Assembly: GCF_002929555.1 (NCBI RefSeq)
Contig: NZ_PJJP01000027.1
Location: forward strand, 25,217 to 89,216
Length of the DNA stretch: 64,000 bases
DNA from: Cryobacterium sp. N22
GTDB lineage: Bacteria > Actinomycetota > Actinomycetes > Actinomycetales > Microbacteriaceae
Reading direction: 5' to 3'
Under the pieces are notes generated by a model that ran no database searches, was not told the DNA's origin, and worked only from the letters and a program-made list of their open reading frames with translations. Below are positions 8,362-17,152 of the stretch, one piece after another. The first letter of the stretch is position 1. Each line of letters begins with the position of its first letter. Made by a program: the position numbers and the translations under genes.

Positions 8362-9900
8362 ATTTCCGCATCAGAGCACGAGTCCACCGCCGCAGCAGCA
8401 ACAGCCACGACAGGCACCTCGACCGAAACGCCGCCGGCGTCCGGCCCGTCTGAGCCGACGGGGCGCGGCACCGGTTCTGTGCTCGACCGGTACTTCGAGA
8501 TCACCCGCCGCGGCTCCACCTGGGGCCGGGAGGTGCGCGGCGGTCTGGTCACCTTCGTCACGATGGCCTACATCGTCATTCTCAACCCGCTCATCCTCGG
8601 TGGCTTCAGCGCCGACCAGGCCGCGGTGGATGTGGCCGGCAACTGGCTGCCCAACGGCCAGGTCGCCGCCGTGACCGCGCTGACCGCCGGGGTGATGACC
8701 ATCCTGTTCGGTGTCATCGCCCGACTGCCGTTCGGCTTCGCCGCCGGGCTCGGCATCAACTCGTTCCTGGCCGTGAGCGTCGTGGGCCAGGTCACCTGGC
8801 CCGAGGCCATGGGCCTGGTCGTCATCAACGGCCTCATCATCGTGCTGCTGGCCAGCACGGGCCTGCGCGAGATGATCTTCACCGCCGTGCCGCGCCAGCT
8901 CAAGATCGCCATCACCGTGGGCATCGGCCTCTTCATCGCGTTCATCGGCCTGGTCGACTCCGGCTTCGTGCGTTCCAGCGGCGTCGCCTCCCCGCCCGTG
9001 CAGCTGGGCGAGTCAGGCTCGGTCGCGACCCTGCCCACCGCGGTGTTCGTGGTCGGACTGCTGGTCATCGGTGTGCTCGTGGCCCGCAAGGTCAAGGGCG
9101 CGATCTTCATCGGTATCGTCGGCACCACCGTCTTGGCCGTCATCCTCGAGGCCATCTTCAAGGTCGGCCCGTCCCTCGGCATCAACCCGGACGGCTGGAA
9201 CCTCAACGCCCCGGTGCTGCCGACCAGCATCGTCTCGCTGCCCGACCTGTCGCTGGTGGGCGACGTGAGCTTCGGCGCCTTCGAGCGCATCGGCGTTCTC
9301 GCTGCCGTAATGCTGGTCTTCACCCTGGTCTTCACGAACTTCTTCGATGCCATGGGCACCATGACCGGGCTCTCCAGCGAGGCCGGTGTCGCCGACAAGG
9401 ACGGCAACTTCCCGCGGTTGAAGTCGGCCCTGATCGTCGAGGGAGTCGGCGCCGTCGTCGGCGGCGCCGCCTCCGCGTCGTCCAACACGGTCTTCGTCGA
9501 GTCCGGCGCCGGCATCGGCGAGGGTGCGCGCACCGGTTTCGCGAACATCGTCACCGGGCTGTTGTTCCTCGCGGCGATGTTCTTCACCCCGCTCACCCAG
9601 ATCGTGCCCCTCGAGGTGGCCGCAGCGGCCCTCGTGATCGTCGGTGCCATGATGGTGTCGCAGATCCGGTTCATCGACTTCAGCGACTTCTCCATCGTGC
9701 TGCCGGTGTTCCTCACCATCATCGTGATGCCGCTGAGCTACTCCATCGCCAACGGCATCGGCGCCGGCTTCATCAGCTGGGTCATCGTGCGCTCGCTCTC
9801 CGGCAAGGCCCGGGAAATCAGCCCGCTGCTCTGGGTCGTCGCGGTCGGCTTCCTGGTCTTCTTCGTGCGCGGTCCCGTCGAGGTCCTGTTCGGCGTCTAA
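8362..9900 (+). CDS. Adenine/guanine/hypoxanthine permease, NCS2 AzgA type; probable ATT start
   Basis: Purine-base:H+ symporter of the AzgA/PbuG group with about 12 TM helices (GGLVTFVTMAYIVILNP at the N-terminal side, TNFFDAMGTMTGL and SASSNTVFVESGAGIGEGARTG as substrate-site stretches). The first canonical start is GTG 8479, but it lacks a ribosome site and begins right at the conserved LDRYFEI. The frame is open upstream to 8317 without ATG, GTG or TTG. GGGAG (8351-8355) stands 6 nt before ATT 8362, and a TAGAAT -10 box is at 8314-8319. Starting there adds an Ala/Thr-rich 39-residue tail (SASEHES...). If ATT is not used, the CDS begins at 8479. Confidence 0.85.
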   Translation: MSASEHESTAAAATATTGTSTETPPASGPSEPTGRGTGSVLDRYFEITRRGSTWGREVRGGLVTFVTMAYIVILNPLILGGFSADQAAVDVAGNWLPNGQVAAVTALTAGVMTILFGVIARLPFGFAAGLGINSFLAVSVVGQVTWPEAMGLVVINGLIIVLLASTGLREMIFTAVPRQLKIAITVGIGLFIAFIGLVDSGFVRSSGVASPPVQLGESGSVATLPTAVFVVGLLVIGVLVARKVKGAIFIGIVGTTVLAVILEAIFKVGPSLGINPDGWNLNAPVLPTSIVSLPDLSLVGDVSFGAFERIGVLAAVMLVFTLVFTNFFDAMGTMTGLSSEAGVADKDGNFPRLKSALIVEGVGAVVGGAASASSNTVFVESGAGIGEGARTGFANIVTGLLFLAAMFFTPLTQIVPLEVAAAALVIVGAMMVSQIRFIDFSDFSIVLPVFLTIIVMPLSYSIANGIGAGFISWVIVRSLSGKAREISPLLWVVAVGFLVFFVRGPVEVLFGV

Positions 9901-9932
9901 CGGATGCGCCGCACGACGGTGACCTGACAGTT

Positions 9933-9963
9933 GAGGCTCCCTGGACGAGATCCAGGGGGCCTC
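9933..9963. terminator. Hairpin terminator after the purine permease
   Basis: Arms 9933-9945 and 9951-9963 pair over 12 of 13 positions with a 5-nt loop. A second perfect 14-bp palindrome follows (9970-9983). Together they separate the convergent permease and DUF4190 genes; no clear U-tract follows. Confidence 0.7.
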
Positions 9964-9999
9964 ACCTGTCCTCTCGCGAGAGGGGGAGGTGGGCTGTTG

Positions 10000-10920
10000 C
10001 TACTGCCAGGTCCAGGAGGAGATCGCCGCGTCGATGATCGCGTCGCCGTTCTCTTCCGGGGTGACGACCGAGAGCAGGAAGAACTGCACGTCCTTGTCGG
10101 GGACCTGGTAGGCATCCGGTGCCTTCAGCACCAGCAGGGCCTTGGTCTTCGTGGCGACGACGTCGCTGGTGACCCGGGTGAGCACGGCAGGCGTGCCGTC
10201 GATGGTGACGGTCTCGGCCTGCCCGATCACGGTGCCCATCGCCGGAATGAACTCGGCGTCGAGATAGCCCATCATGCCCTCGAGAGTGCCGTCCGGGGCG
10301 AAGTCGGCGGCCGCAGCGGAGCCGATCGCCTCCACGTTGACACTGCCCAGAATCGCGCCGACACCGGTGTTCTTCACGGTGCCGTCAGCGTTGTACTCGC
10401 CCCACAGCTCGGCGTTGGTGCCGCAGGCGGCGGTGGCTTCCTTCGACTGGTTGTTGATGTACCCGGCCGGCGCGGCGAAAGAGTAGCAGGGAGTGTCGAG
10501 GGTGACGGTCTCGACGTCGGTGGCGGCGACCTCGCTGGAGGACGAGTCCGGAGCGTTGGACGCGACGGCCCTGACTATTCCCTCGTACGCGCCGGGGCTC
10601 GCCAACCAGGCAACGAGGATCACGGCGAAGATGACGTTGCACAGGAACCCGACGGCGGCCAGCGCGAGGCCGACGATGGCCCGGGCGCGGGCCCGGCCGG
10701 CGCGCACGGCAATGATGCCCAGGATGATGCCGGCGATCCCCAGGAGCCCGCCCAGGATGGTGACCCAGCCGAAGAGGAACGCGACGATGCCGACGACGAG
10801 GGCGGCCGTGGCCAGCCCTGTTCCGCCCGGCGTGACCGCGGGTGCCGGCGGCTGGGGGCTCGCGGCGGGCGGCTCAATCGGCGCCGAGTATGCCGGGGGC
10901 AGCTGGTCGGTCGGGGTCAT
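10000..10920 (-). CDS. DUF4190-domain membrane protein with C-terminal extracytoplasmic domain
   Basis: A 306-aa protein. Residues 1-35 are Pro/Ala-rich and probably cytoplasmic. About residues 36-110 form the DUF4190 hydrophobic block (GLATAALVVGIVAFLFGW, then LGIAGIILGIIAV and a third helix). The rest (about 125-306) is a soluble domain with two Cys (TPCYSF, AACGTN) and no catalytic motif I recognise. The start ATG has AAGGAG at proper spacing. A TAGGGT -10 candidate lies on the minus strand at 11025-11020. Function unknown. Confidence 0.82.
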   Translation of the reverse strand: MTPTDQLPPAYSAPIEPPAASPQPPAPAVTPGGTGLATAALVVGIVAFLFGWVTILGGLLGIAGIILGIIAVRAGRARARAIVGLALAAVGFLCNVIFAVILVAWLASPGAYEGIVRAVASNAPDSSSSEVAATDVETVTLDTPCYSFAAPAGYINNQSKEATAACGTNAELWGEYNADGTVKNTGVGAILGSVNVEAIGSAAAADFAPDGTLEGMMGYLDAEFIPAMGTVIGQAETVTIDGTPAVLTRVTSDVVATKTKALLVLKAPDAYQVPDKDVQFFLLSVVTPEENGDAIIDAAISSWTWQ

Positions 10921-11188
10921 GGGGCTCCTTGCGAGACGTGGCCGCTTCGGCCGGGGGCGGTGAACCACCTGACAGGCGCCGTCGCAAACCTGGGCCGACA
11001 CCCCCTGCGGTCCACGATTACCCTAGCGTTCGTCGTATCGCCGAGGGGAACACGCGCCGCGGGACTAGTGGCCTCGCACCTGCGTTTTCTTGCACAGCCC
11101 CGCCGGGAGACGACGGTTCCCTGCGTGACGCAGGCGAAATGTGCGGCTCCGGTACCGGGCCGGGGGCTCGCGATAGAGTGAACCGGTC

Positions 11189-12766
11189 ATGAGCCACAAG
11201 CTCTTCACCGACGGCAATGGAGCCCACGTGCACCCCACCAGCAGCATGTCCGCAAGAACTGAAACGACGAACGCCGACTTGACCATAGAAGACACGACCA
11301 GCCCACGGGATCTGGGCGCCGACATCCCCGCCGCCACTCCCGGCTTCCGCATCGAGCGCGACTCGCTCGGCCGCGTCGAGGTCCCCCAGGACGCCTACTG
11401 GGGTGTGCACACCAAGCGGGCGCTGGAGAACTTCCCCATCGCCAAGCGCCCGATCTCGGTGTACCCCGACTTCGTCGTGGCCCTCGCCTCGGTGAAGCAG
11501 GCCTGCGCCCGCGCGAACGCCGAGGTGGGCGCTCTCTCCCAGGAGCGGGCCGATTGGATCGACGCCGCCTGCCAGGAGATCATCGAGGGCAAGCACCACG
11601 ACCAGTTCGTGGTGGGCGTCATGCAGGGCGGCGCCGGCACCTCCACCAACATGAACGCCAACGAGGTCATCTGCAACCTCGCACTGGAGAACGCGGGCTA
11701 CGGCCGCGGCCGCTACGACGTTCTCAGCCCGATCGACCACGTCAACCGCAGCCAGTCCACCAACGACACCTATCCCACCGCGATCAAGATCGCCCTGGCG
11801 TTCTTCCTCAAGCACCTGCTCCGTGAGCTCAAGGCGCTGCAGGGCTCCTTCTCGGTCAAGGCCGACGAGTTCGAGCAGATCCTCAAGGTGGGCCGCACCC
11901 AGATGCAGGATGCCGTGCCGATGACCCTCGGCCAGGAGTTCCACGGCTTCGCCACCACCCTCGGCGAGGACTACGACAGGCTCACCGAGACGATCTGGCT
12001 GCTCGCCGAGGTCAACCTGGGTGCCACCGCGATCGGCACCGGGATCACGGCCGATCCCGGCTACGCGGCCGCGGCCATCCGCCACCTCAATCTGATCACC
12101 GGGCTCAAGTTGGAGGCGGCGCCGGACCTGATCGAGTCGACCAGTGACGCCGGCAGCTTCATGTCGTTCAGCGGCAACCTCAAGCGCAGCGCCATCAAGC
12201 TCTCCAAGATCTGCAACGACCTGCGCCTGCTCTCCTCGGGCCCACAGGCCGGGTTCGGCGAGATCAACCTGCCGCCCCGCCAGGCCGGCTCGAGCATCAT
12301 GCCCGGCAAGGTCAACCCGGTCATCCCCGAGGTCGTCAACCAGGTGGCGTTCGCCGTTGCCGGGGCGGATGTGACGGTGACGATGGCCGCAGAGGGCGGG
12401 CAGTTGCAGCTCAACGCGTTCGAACCCGTCATCGCGCACTACCTGTTCCAGAGCCTCACCTGGATGACCCAGGCGATGTGGACCCTGCGGGTGAACTGTA
12501 TCGACGGCATCACCGCCAACGAGGACCGGCTCGCCGCGATGGTCGGCTCGAGTGTCGGCGTGATCACCGCGCTCATCCCGCACATCGGCTATGCGGCCGC
12601 CGCCGCGCTCGCTCAGACGGCGCTGCTGACCGGGCGCAACGTGTCCGACCTGGTGGTGGAGGCCAACCTGATGACCAGGGAAGACGTGATGCGCGAGCTC
12701 GAACCGGCCCGACTGTCCGGCATGCGGCCCGACACCGGCACCTCCTCGATTCCCATCATCGAGTAG
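11189..12766 (+). CDS. aspA: Aspartate ammonia-lyase
   Basis: Converts L-aspartate to fumarate and ammonia. The aspartase/fumarase signature GSSIMPGKVNP is at about residues 368-378. Several stretches favour aspartase over class II fumarase: QDAYWGVHTKRALENFPI, MQGGAGTSTNMNANEVI and GRTQMQDAVPMTLGQEF. At 525 aa it carries about 45 extra N-terminal residues that look disordered. An internal ATG at 11246 would remove 19 of them but has no ribosome site, while TAGAGT (11174-11179) lies 9 nt before the chosen ATG. It stands alone, close to the next gene (38 nt). Confidence 0.9.
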   Translation: MSHKLFTDGNGAHVHPTSSMSARTETTNADLTIEDTTSPRDLGADIPAATPGFRIERDSLGRVEVPQDAYWGVHTKRALENFPIAKRPISVYPDFVVALASVKQACARANAEVGALSQERADWIDAACQEIIEGKHHDQFVVGVMQGGAGTSTNMNANEVICNLALENAGYGRGRYDVLSPIDHVNRSQSTNDTYPTAIKIALAFFLKHLLRELKALQGSFSVKADEFEQILKVGRTQMQDAVPMTLGQEFHGFATTLGEDYDRLTETIWLLAEVNLGATAIGTGITADPGYAAAAIRHLNLITGLKLEAAPDLIESTSDAGSFMSFSGNLKRSAIKLSKICNDLRLLSSGPQAGFGEINLPPRQAGSSIMPGKVNPVIPEVVNQVAFAVAGADVTVTMAAEGGQLQLNAFEPVIAHYLFQSLTWMTQAMWTLRVNCIDGITANEDRLAAMVGSSVGVITALIPHIGYAAAAALAQTALLTGRNVSDLVVEANLMTREDVMRELEPARLSGMRPDTGTSSIPIIE

Positions 12767-12803
12767 GCCAGCAGCGGGCGGTGGGCGGCGCTACTCTGGT
12801 GCC

Positions 12804-13718
12804 GTGTCCCTGCGCGTGAGGCAGCCGCTCCACCGGTTCGAGCCGATCCGGCCCGATCGTCTCGCGAGCCTCGACGCCGCCTTGCCCGACCTCGACTGGA
12901 CGATCCTGCCGCCGGGCACCGAGCGCTACAGGTTCCCGGCGCCCAGCGGCCGGTTGGCCGCGATCGCGCTCGGCCGGCCAGGCGCCCCGCGGGTGCTGCT
13001 CGTTCCGGGGGCCACCGGGTCGAAGGAGGACTTCGTGCTGCTGGCACCGATCCTCGCCGACGCCGGCTATCGGGTGGAGAGTTTCGACCTCGCCGGCCAG
13101 TACGAGTCCGCGGCGGCCGGACCGCTGCCAGGCCGGCACTTCGACTATGAGCTTTTCGTGGCCGACCTGGTCGCGGTGCTGGAATCGGGGGACACCCCGG
13201 TGCACGTGCTCGGTTACTCGTTCGCGGGCCTCGTCGCCGAGCTGACCCTGGCGCGCCGGCCGGAGCTGTTCGCCTCGCTGGTGCTGCTGACCACGCCGCC
13301 CGGGCCGGGCCAGACCTTTCGCGGCGTGCGCTGGCTCGGGCGGGTCAGCGGCCTGGTGCCCCCGCACACCATCGCGTCCCTGATGATCTGGGGCATCGTC
13401 ACCAACCGCAACCACACCCTGCCCGGTCGTCTCGACCTGGTCCGCCGGCGGTTCGGCTACACCCGGCGCGCCAGCCTCGACGAGATCATGGGGCTGATGA
13501 AGCACACCCCGGATGTGCGCAGGGAACTGGCCCGCAGCCCGGTTCCCAAGCTCATCGCCGTGGGCGACCATGACCTGTGGAAGGTGGCGCAGCACCGGCG
13601 GTTCGCCCACCGGATCGGCGCGGAGCTACGCGTCTACCCGGCCGGGCACAGCCCCTGCGAGACCACCCCGCACCAGTTGGCCCGCGACCTCCTCGCGCTC
13701 TACGCGCGCGGCCGCTGA
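12804..13718 (+). CDS. Alpha/beta hydrolase
   Basis: A 304-aa alpha/beta-hydrolase fold protein. The nucleophile elbow is GYSFAG (Ser about 139), the acidic residue lies in VGDHDLW and the His in PAGHSPCE near the C terminus. The oxyanion region follows VLLVPGATGSKEDF. No signal peptide. GTG 12804 is 6 nt after a TACTCT -10 box (12792-12797), a leaderless arrangement. The substrate cannot be predicted. Confidence 0.83.
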   Translation: MSLRVRQPLHRFEPIRPDRLASLDAALPDLDWTILPPGTERYRFPAPSGRLAAIALGRPGAPRVLLVPGATGSKEDFVLLAPILADAGYRVESFDLAGQYESAAAGPLPGRHFDYELFVADLVAVLESGDTPVHVLGYSFAGLVAELTLARRPELFASLVLLTTPPGPGQTFRGVRWLGRVSGLVPPHTIASLMIWGIVTNRNHTLPGRLDLVRRRFGYTRRASLDEIMGLMKHTPDVRRELARSPVPKLIAVGDHDLWKVAQHRRFAHRIGAELRVYPAGHSPCETTPHQLARDLLALYARGR

Positions 13719-13729
13719 CGGCCAATCGG

Positions 13730-14497
13730 TCAGTGCAGCATCCGGCGGGCCGCTGAGCGCCGGCGGATGCGCCAGGGCGAGTACTCCGGCCAGTCCGAGA
13801 AGAGCGTGCGACCGGCCCACGCCACCCGGCGGCCGAGCCCGCGCGGGGTCTCGAACGGGCGGGCGGAGATCGCGACCCGCAGGGTGCGGTCGAGGGTGAC
13901 CGGTTCGTTGCGGCCCAGGTGCATGCTGAAGTCGAGGTCGTCGTGCACATCGGGGCGGGTGCGACGCACGCGGTCCCGGTTGGCGGCCCAGACCTGCCGG
14001 CGCATGGCGAAGTTCGACCCGAACAGCGGCGGGTGACCCAGCCAGTACCCCATCCAACGGAAGTAGCCGCCGATGTACAGCCGGTCCCCCAACCACGCCG
14101 TGACGGGTCCGCAGTTGTAGAAGTCGCCGGGGCCGGTGTACACCGCGGTGTCGGGATCGGCCGTGAACCGGGCCTCGATCCGCTCCAGCCAGTCCACCGG
14201 CGGCACGGAGTCGGCGTCGAGCCGGGCGATCAGGTCGCCGATGGCCGCGTCGTAGCCGGCCGCAGAGGCCGGCCAGATTCCCCGCAGCGGTTCGGTGACC
14301 AGGCGCACACCGGCGGCGCCGGCCACGGCGGCCGTCGCATCCGTGCTGGCGTTGTCGACCACGATGATCTCGTCGGCCGGCCGGCGCTGCTGGGACAGGG
14401 CGCGCAAGCAGGTGCGCAGGAAGTCGACGTCGTTGTAAACCGGGATGACCACCGAGATGGTGACCGGGGTGCGAGGCGGGCCCGGGTCAGATCTCAC
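13730..14497 (-). CDS. Glycosyltransferase family 2
   Basis: A 255-aa GT-A type transferase: SVVIPVYNDVDFL opens the fold, DEIIVVDNASTD follows, and the metal-binding DXD equivalent is ARLDADSVPP. It has no clear TM helix, so it is probably cytosolic or peripheral. GTG 14497 overlaps the last 11 nt of the upstream FAH gene, giving a natural coupled start; the frame is open further upstream but inside that gene. Likely adds a sugar to a cell-envelope acceptor; donor and acceptor unknown. Confidence 0.83.
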   Translation of the reverse strand: MRSDPGPPRTPVTISVVIPVYNDVDFLRTCLRALSQQRRPADEIIVVDNASTDATAAVAGAAGVRLVTEPLRGIWPASAAGYDAAIGDLIARLDADSVPPVDWLERIEARFTADPDTAVYTGPGDFYNCGPVTAWLGDRLYIGGYFRWMGYWLGHPPLFGSNFAMRRQVWAANRDRVRRTRPDVHDDLDFSMHLGRNEPVTLDRTLRVAISARPFETPRGLGRRVAWAGRTLFSDWPEYSPWRIRRRSAARRMLH

Positions 14498-15362
14498 GGC
14501 AGTGGGTCGTGAGCAGCCCGATCCGGTCGATGGAGACGGTGACGGTCGACCCATCCTTGAGGAACACCTGCGGCTTGCGGCTGTAGCCGGCGCCGCCGGG
14601 GCTGCCGGTGGAGATCAGCGTGCCGGGCAGCAGCGTGGAGGTCAGCGACAGGTAGGCGATGATCTCAGCCACCGTGCGCACCATGTCGCCGCTGGACGCG
14701 TCCTGCAGGATGCGCCCGTCGACGTGGGTGGTCAGCCAGAGGTTCTGCGGGTCGGCGATCTCATCGGCGGTGACCACCAGTGGGCCGGTGGGGGTGAACC
14801 CGTCGAACGACTTGCATCTGGACCACTGCGCCTCGGAGAACTGCAGGTCCCGCGCGGTGATGTCGTTCACGACGGTGTAGCCGAAGACGTAGTCGAGGGC
14901 GTTGCGCACCGATACGTTGCGGGCGGGCCGGCCGATGATCACGCCGAGTTCGGCCTCGTAGTCGACCTGGCCGGTGAGGTCGCTGGGCCAGGTGACGATC
15001 GACTCGTGACCGGTGAGCGAGTTCGGCCACAGCGAGAACACCGTCGCGGCGGTCTCGCTGCGCAGTTTGAGTTCGGAGGAGTGGGCGGCATAGTTGGCGC
15101 CGATCGCGATGATCTGCGGGGGCCGCAACACCGCCGACGAGTGCCGCAGGTCGTCGATGGGGGTGAGGCTGGCACCGTGGGTCAGCGCGTTCGCCGTCAG
15201 CGCCCGCACCCTGTCGTACTCCGGGGCGCCTTTTTCGAGGAGGTCCTGGAGGTCGCGCGGGGCGTCGTCGAGCACCTCGTCGAGGAAGAGCGCCGCGTCG
15301 TCCACCACGACGGCGAGACGGGGGGTGGATTGGCCTTCAACTCTGAGATGCGCAAACTTCAC
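14487..15362 (-). CDS. Fumarylacetoacetate hydrolase family protein
   Basis: A 291-aa FAH-fold enzyme. The metal site is seen in DYEAELGVIIG together with YTVVNDITARDLQ and KSFDGFTPTGP. Family members hydrolyse or decarboxylate acyl-pyruvates and related 2-oxo acids; the substrate here is unknown and no aromatic-degradation genes are near. GTG 15362 lies exactly 6 nt after TACGCT (minus strand, 15374-15369). That promoter sits inside the 3' end of the upstream Ada-AlkA gene, whose stop is at 15367, so the two are separately transcribed or readthrough-coupled. Confidence 0.88.
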   Translation of the reverse strand: MKFAHLRVEGQSTPRLAVVVDDAALFLDEVLDDAPRDLQDLLEKGAPEYDRVRALTANALTHGASLTPIDDLRHSSAVLRPPQIIAIGANYAAHSSELKLRSETAATVFSLWPNSLTGHESIVTWPSDLTGQVDYEAELGVIIGRPARNVSVRNALDYVFGYTVVNDITARDLQFSEAQWSRCKSFDGFTPTGPLVVTADEIADPQNLWLTTHVDGRILQDASSGDMVRTVAEIIAYLSLTSTLLPGTLISTGSPGGAGYSRKPQVFLKDGSTVTVSIDRIGLLTTHCREI

Positions 15363-15366
15363 TTCT

Positions 15367-17031
15367 TCAGCGTAACCGGCCAGAACCGTTCTCGCCGTGA
15401 ACCGGCGGCCCGGCCGGTCGTGGTGTGCCGGCCGCCCGCCAGAGGTGCATGCCTGCGTAGCTACGCCACGGTGCCCACACGCTGCCGTAAGCGGCGAGCG
15501 CCCTGGCCGTGGCGGGCAGGCCGAGCCGATCGGCCCCCTGGCGCAGGGCGAGGTCGCTGGTGAGCAGGATGTCGGGGCTGCCGAGCACCCGCATGGCCAC
15601 GTACCCAGCTGTCCACGGCCCGATGTCGGGCAGGGCGGTGAGCCGGGCCTGCAGGTCGTCGCGGGCCTCTCCGACGTCGAGCACGAGATCGCCGGCGGCC
15701 AGCGCTTCGGCGACGCGGATGATCGTGTCGATGCGGGCAGCCGGGCCGCGCAGCACCTCGCGGCCGTGTTCGGCAACGCGGGTCGCAGTGGGGAAGAGCA
15801 GGTGCGGGGTGGCCGGGTCGGGGCCGGGGTCGCCCGGCACCGGCTCGCCGAGGGCCGCGCTGAGCCGGCCGAGGGCGGTGCGGGCGGCGGCCACAGACAC
15901 CTGCTGGCCCAGCAGGGCCCGGAACAGGGTCTCCTCGGGGTCGAGGCTGCCCGGCACCCGGATGCCGGGGGTGCTGAGCACCGAGCCGGCCAGCGCCGGG
16001 TCGCCGGTCAGGGCGCGATCGATGGCCTGCGCATCCGCGTCGAGGTCGCACAGGCGGCGCACCCGGCTCACCAGCGGGGCGAGGTCGGCGAGGCTGCCCA
16101 GCCGGGCGGTGCAGGCGATCGCGGGCGCCTCGCTGGTGCCCGCCAGGGCCAGGTGCAGGGTGGCCCAGCCGTTCGGGAGCCGCAGGGTGCGTTCGTACCC
16201 GGTGGCGGCGGACCGTTCGACACCGTCGATGGCCCGCGCGCCCAGGAAGCCGAGCAGGCCCGGCCCATCGAACGGCGCCCGGGCGGGCAGCAGCAGGCTG
16301 ATCCTCGTGCCGGTGCCGGCCGGGGCTGCGCTGTCAAGATCGGCACGGGCGCCGCGGTCACGGCCGCCGGCCCGCACCCCGGCGCCGGCCCGCAGAGCCG
16401 TCGGGGTGCGCTCGTACACCGCGGCGATCGTGTCGTTGAACTGCCGCACGCTGCCGAAACCGGCGGCGAACGCGATGTCGGTGACCGGGAGATCGGTGCT
16501 CGTGAGTAGCACGCGAGCGGTCTGCGCGCGGTGGGCGCGGGCCAGTGCGAGAGGGCCGGCGCCGACCTCGGCGACCAGCACCCTGGTGAGGTGCCGTGGC
16601 GTGTAGCCGAGCCGGTGTGCCAGCCCCGGCACGCCCTCGCGTTCGACGGTGCCGTCGCCGATGAGTCGCATCGCCCTCGCGGCCAGGTCGTCGCGGATGT
16701 TCCACGCCGGCGACCCCGGCACGGCATCGGGCAGGCAGCGTTTGCACGCCCGCAGTCCCGCGTCATGGGCCGCGGCGGCCGTGAGGTAGAACGACACATT
16801 GCCGGGCTTGGGCGTCACGGCCGGGCAGCTCGGCCGGCAATAGATGCCCGTGGAGTGCACACCGGTGATGAACTGCCCGTCGAAGCGGGCGTCGCGGGAC
16901 GACATGGCCCGGTACCGTTCGGCGAAGACCGGGTCGTCGACGTTGCCCCGCGCCGAACCGCCGGCCGGGCCGGTCCGACGGGAACGGGCCAGGGGGAGCG
17001 CTGCGCCGGGGGAGCTGGTCGGTGTTGTCAC
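15367..17031 (-). CDS. Ada-AlkA fusion: methyl-sensor/AraC activator and 3-methyladenine DNA glycosylase
   Basis: A 554-aa three-part DNA-alkylation repair protein. About residues 43-110 are the Ada metal-binding domain with all four zinc Cys (65, 69 in YCRPSC and 96, 99 in ACKRC); in Ada one of these takes the methyl group from phosphotriesters. About 110-215 is an AraC-type double HTH. About 230-540 is AlkA: N-terminal domain, HhH motif LPDIGPWTAGYVAMR and catalytic Asp (about 493) in LTSDLALRQG. The O6-methylguanine methyltransferase domain of classical Ada is absent. GTG 17031 is chosen because the family needs the YRAMSSRDARFDG lead-in; ATG 16905 would cut it. Confidence 0.88.
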   Translation of the reverse strand: MTTPTSSPGAALPLARSRRTGPAGGSARGNVDDPVFAERYRAMSSRDARFDGQFITGVHSTGIYCRPSCPAVTPKPGNVSFYLTAAAAHDAGLRACKRCLPDAVPGSPAWNIRDDLAARAMRLIGDGTVEREGVPGLAHRLGYTPRHLTRVLVAEVGAGPLALARAHRAQTARVLLTSTDLPVTDIAFAAGFGSVRQFNDTIAAVYERTPTALRAGAGVRAGGRDRGARADLDSAAPAGTGTRISLLLPARAPFDGPGLLGFLGARAIDGVERSAATGYERTLRLPNGWATLHLALAGTSEAPAIACTARLGSLADLAPLVSRVRRLCDLDADAQAIDRALTGDPALAGSVLSTPGIRVPGSLDPEETLFRALLGQQVSVAAARTALGRLSAALGEPVPGDPGPDPATPHLLFPTATRVAEHGREVLRGPAARIDTIIRVAEALAAGDLVLDVGEARDDLQARLTALPDIGPWTAGYVAMRVLGSPDILLTSDLALRQGADRLGLPATARALAAYGSVWAPWRSYAGMHLWRAAGTPRPAGPPVHGENGSGRLR

Positions 17032-17114
17032 CCATCCAGACTGCCACGCGACCGACCCGATCGGTAGCGGAAATCGGACACCGCCGTGCTGGGCCGGATC
17101 TGGGCCGGAAACAG

Positions 17115-17128
17115 CCGGTTCGAACCGG
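17115..17128. promoter_or_regulatory. Perfect 14-bp palindrome upstream of prsW promoter
   Basis: CCGGTTCGAACCGG reads the same on both strands. It ends 11 bp before the TAAACT -10 box (17140-17145) of the PrsW gene, where a -35 element would lie. Operator function is inferred. Confidence 0.4.
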
Positions 17129-17152
17129 TCCGGTCCCCGTAAACTGGCGGGC

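Noticed and set aside
17110..17130. tRNA T-arm-like GGTTCGAA
   Set aside because: It is the centre of a perfect DNA palindrome; no acceptor, D or anticodon arm can be placed around it.
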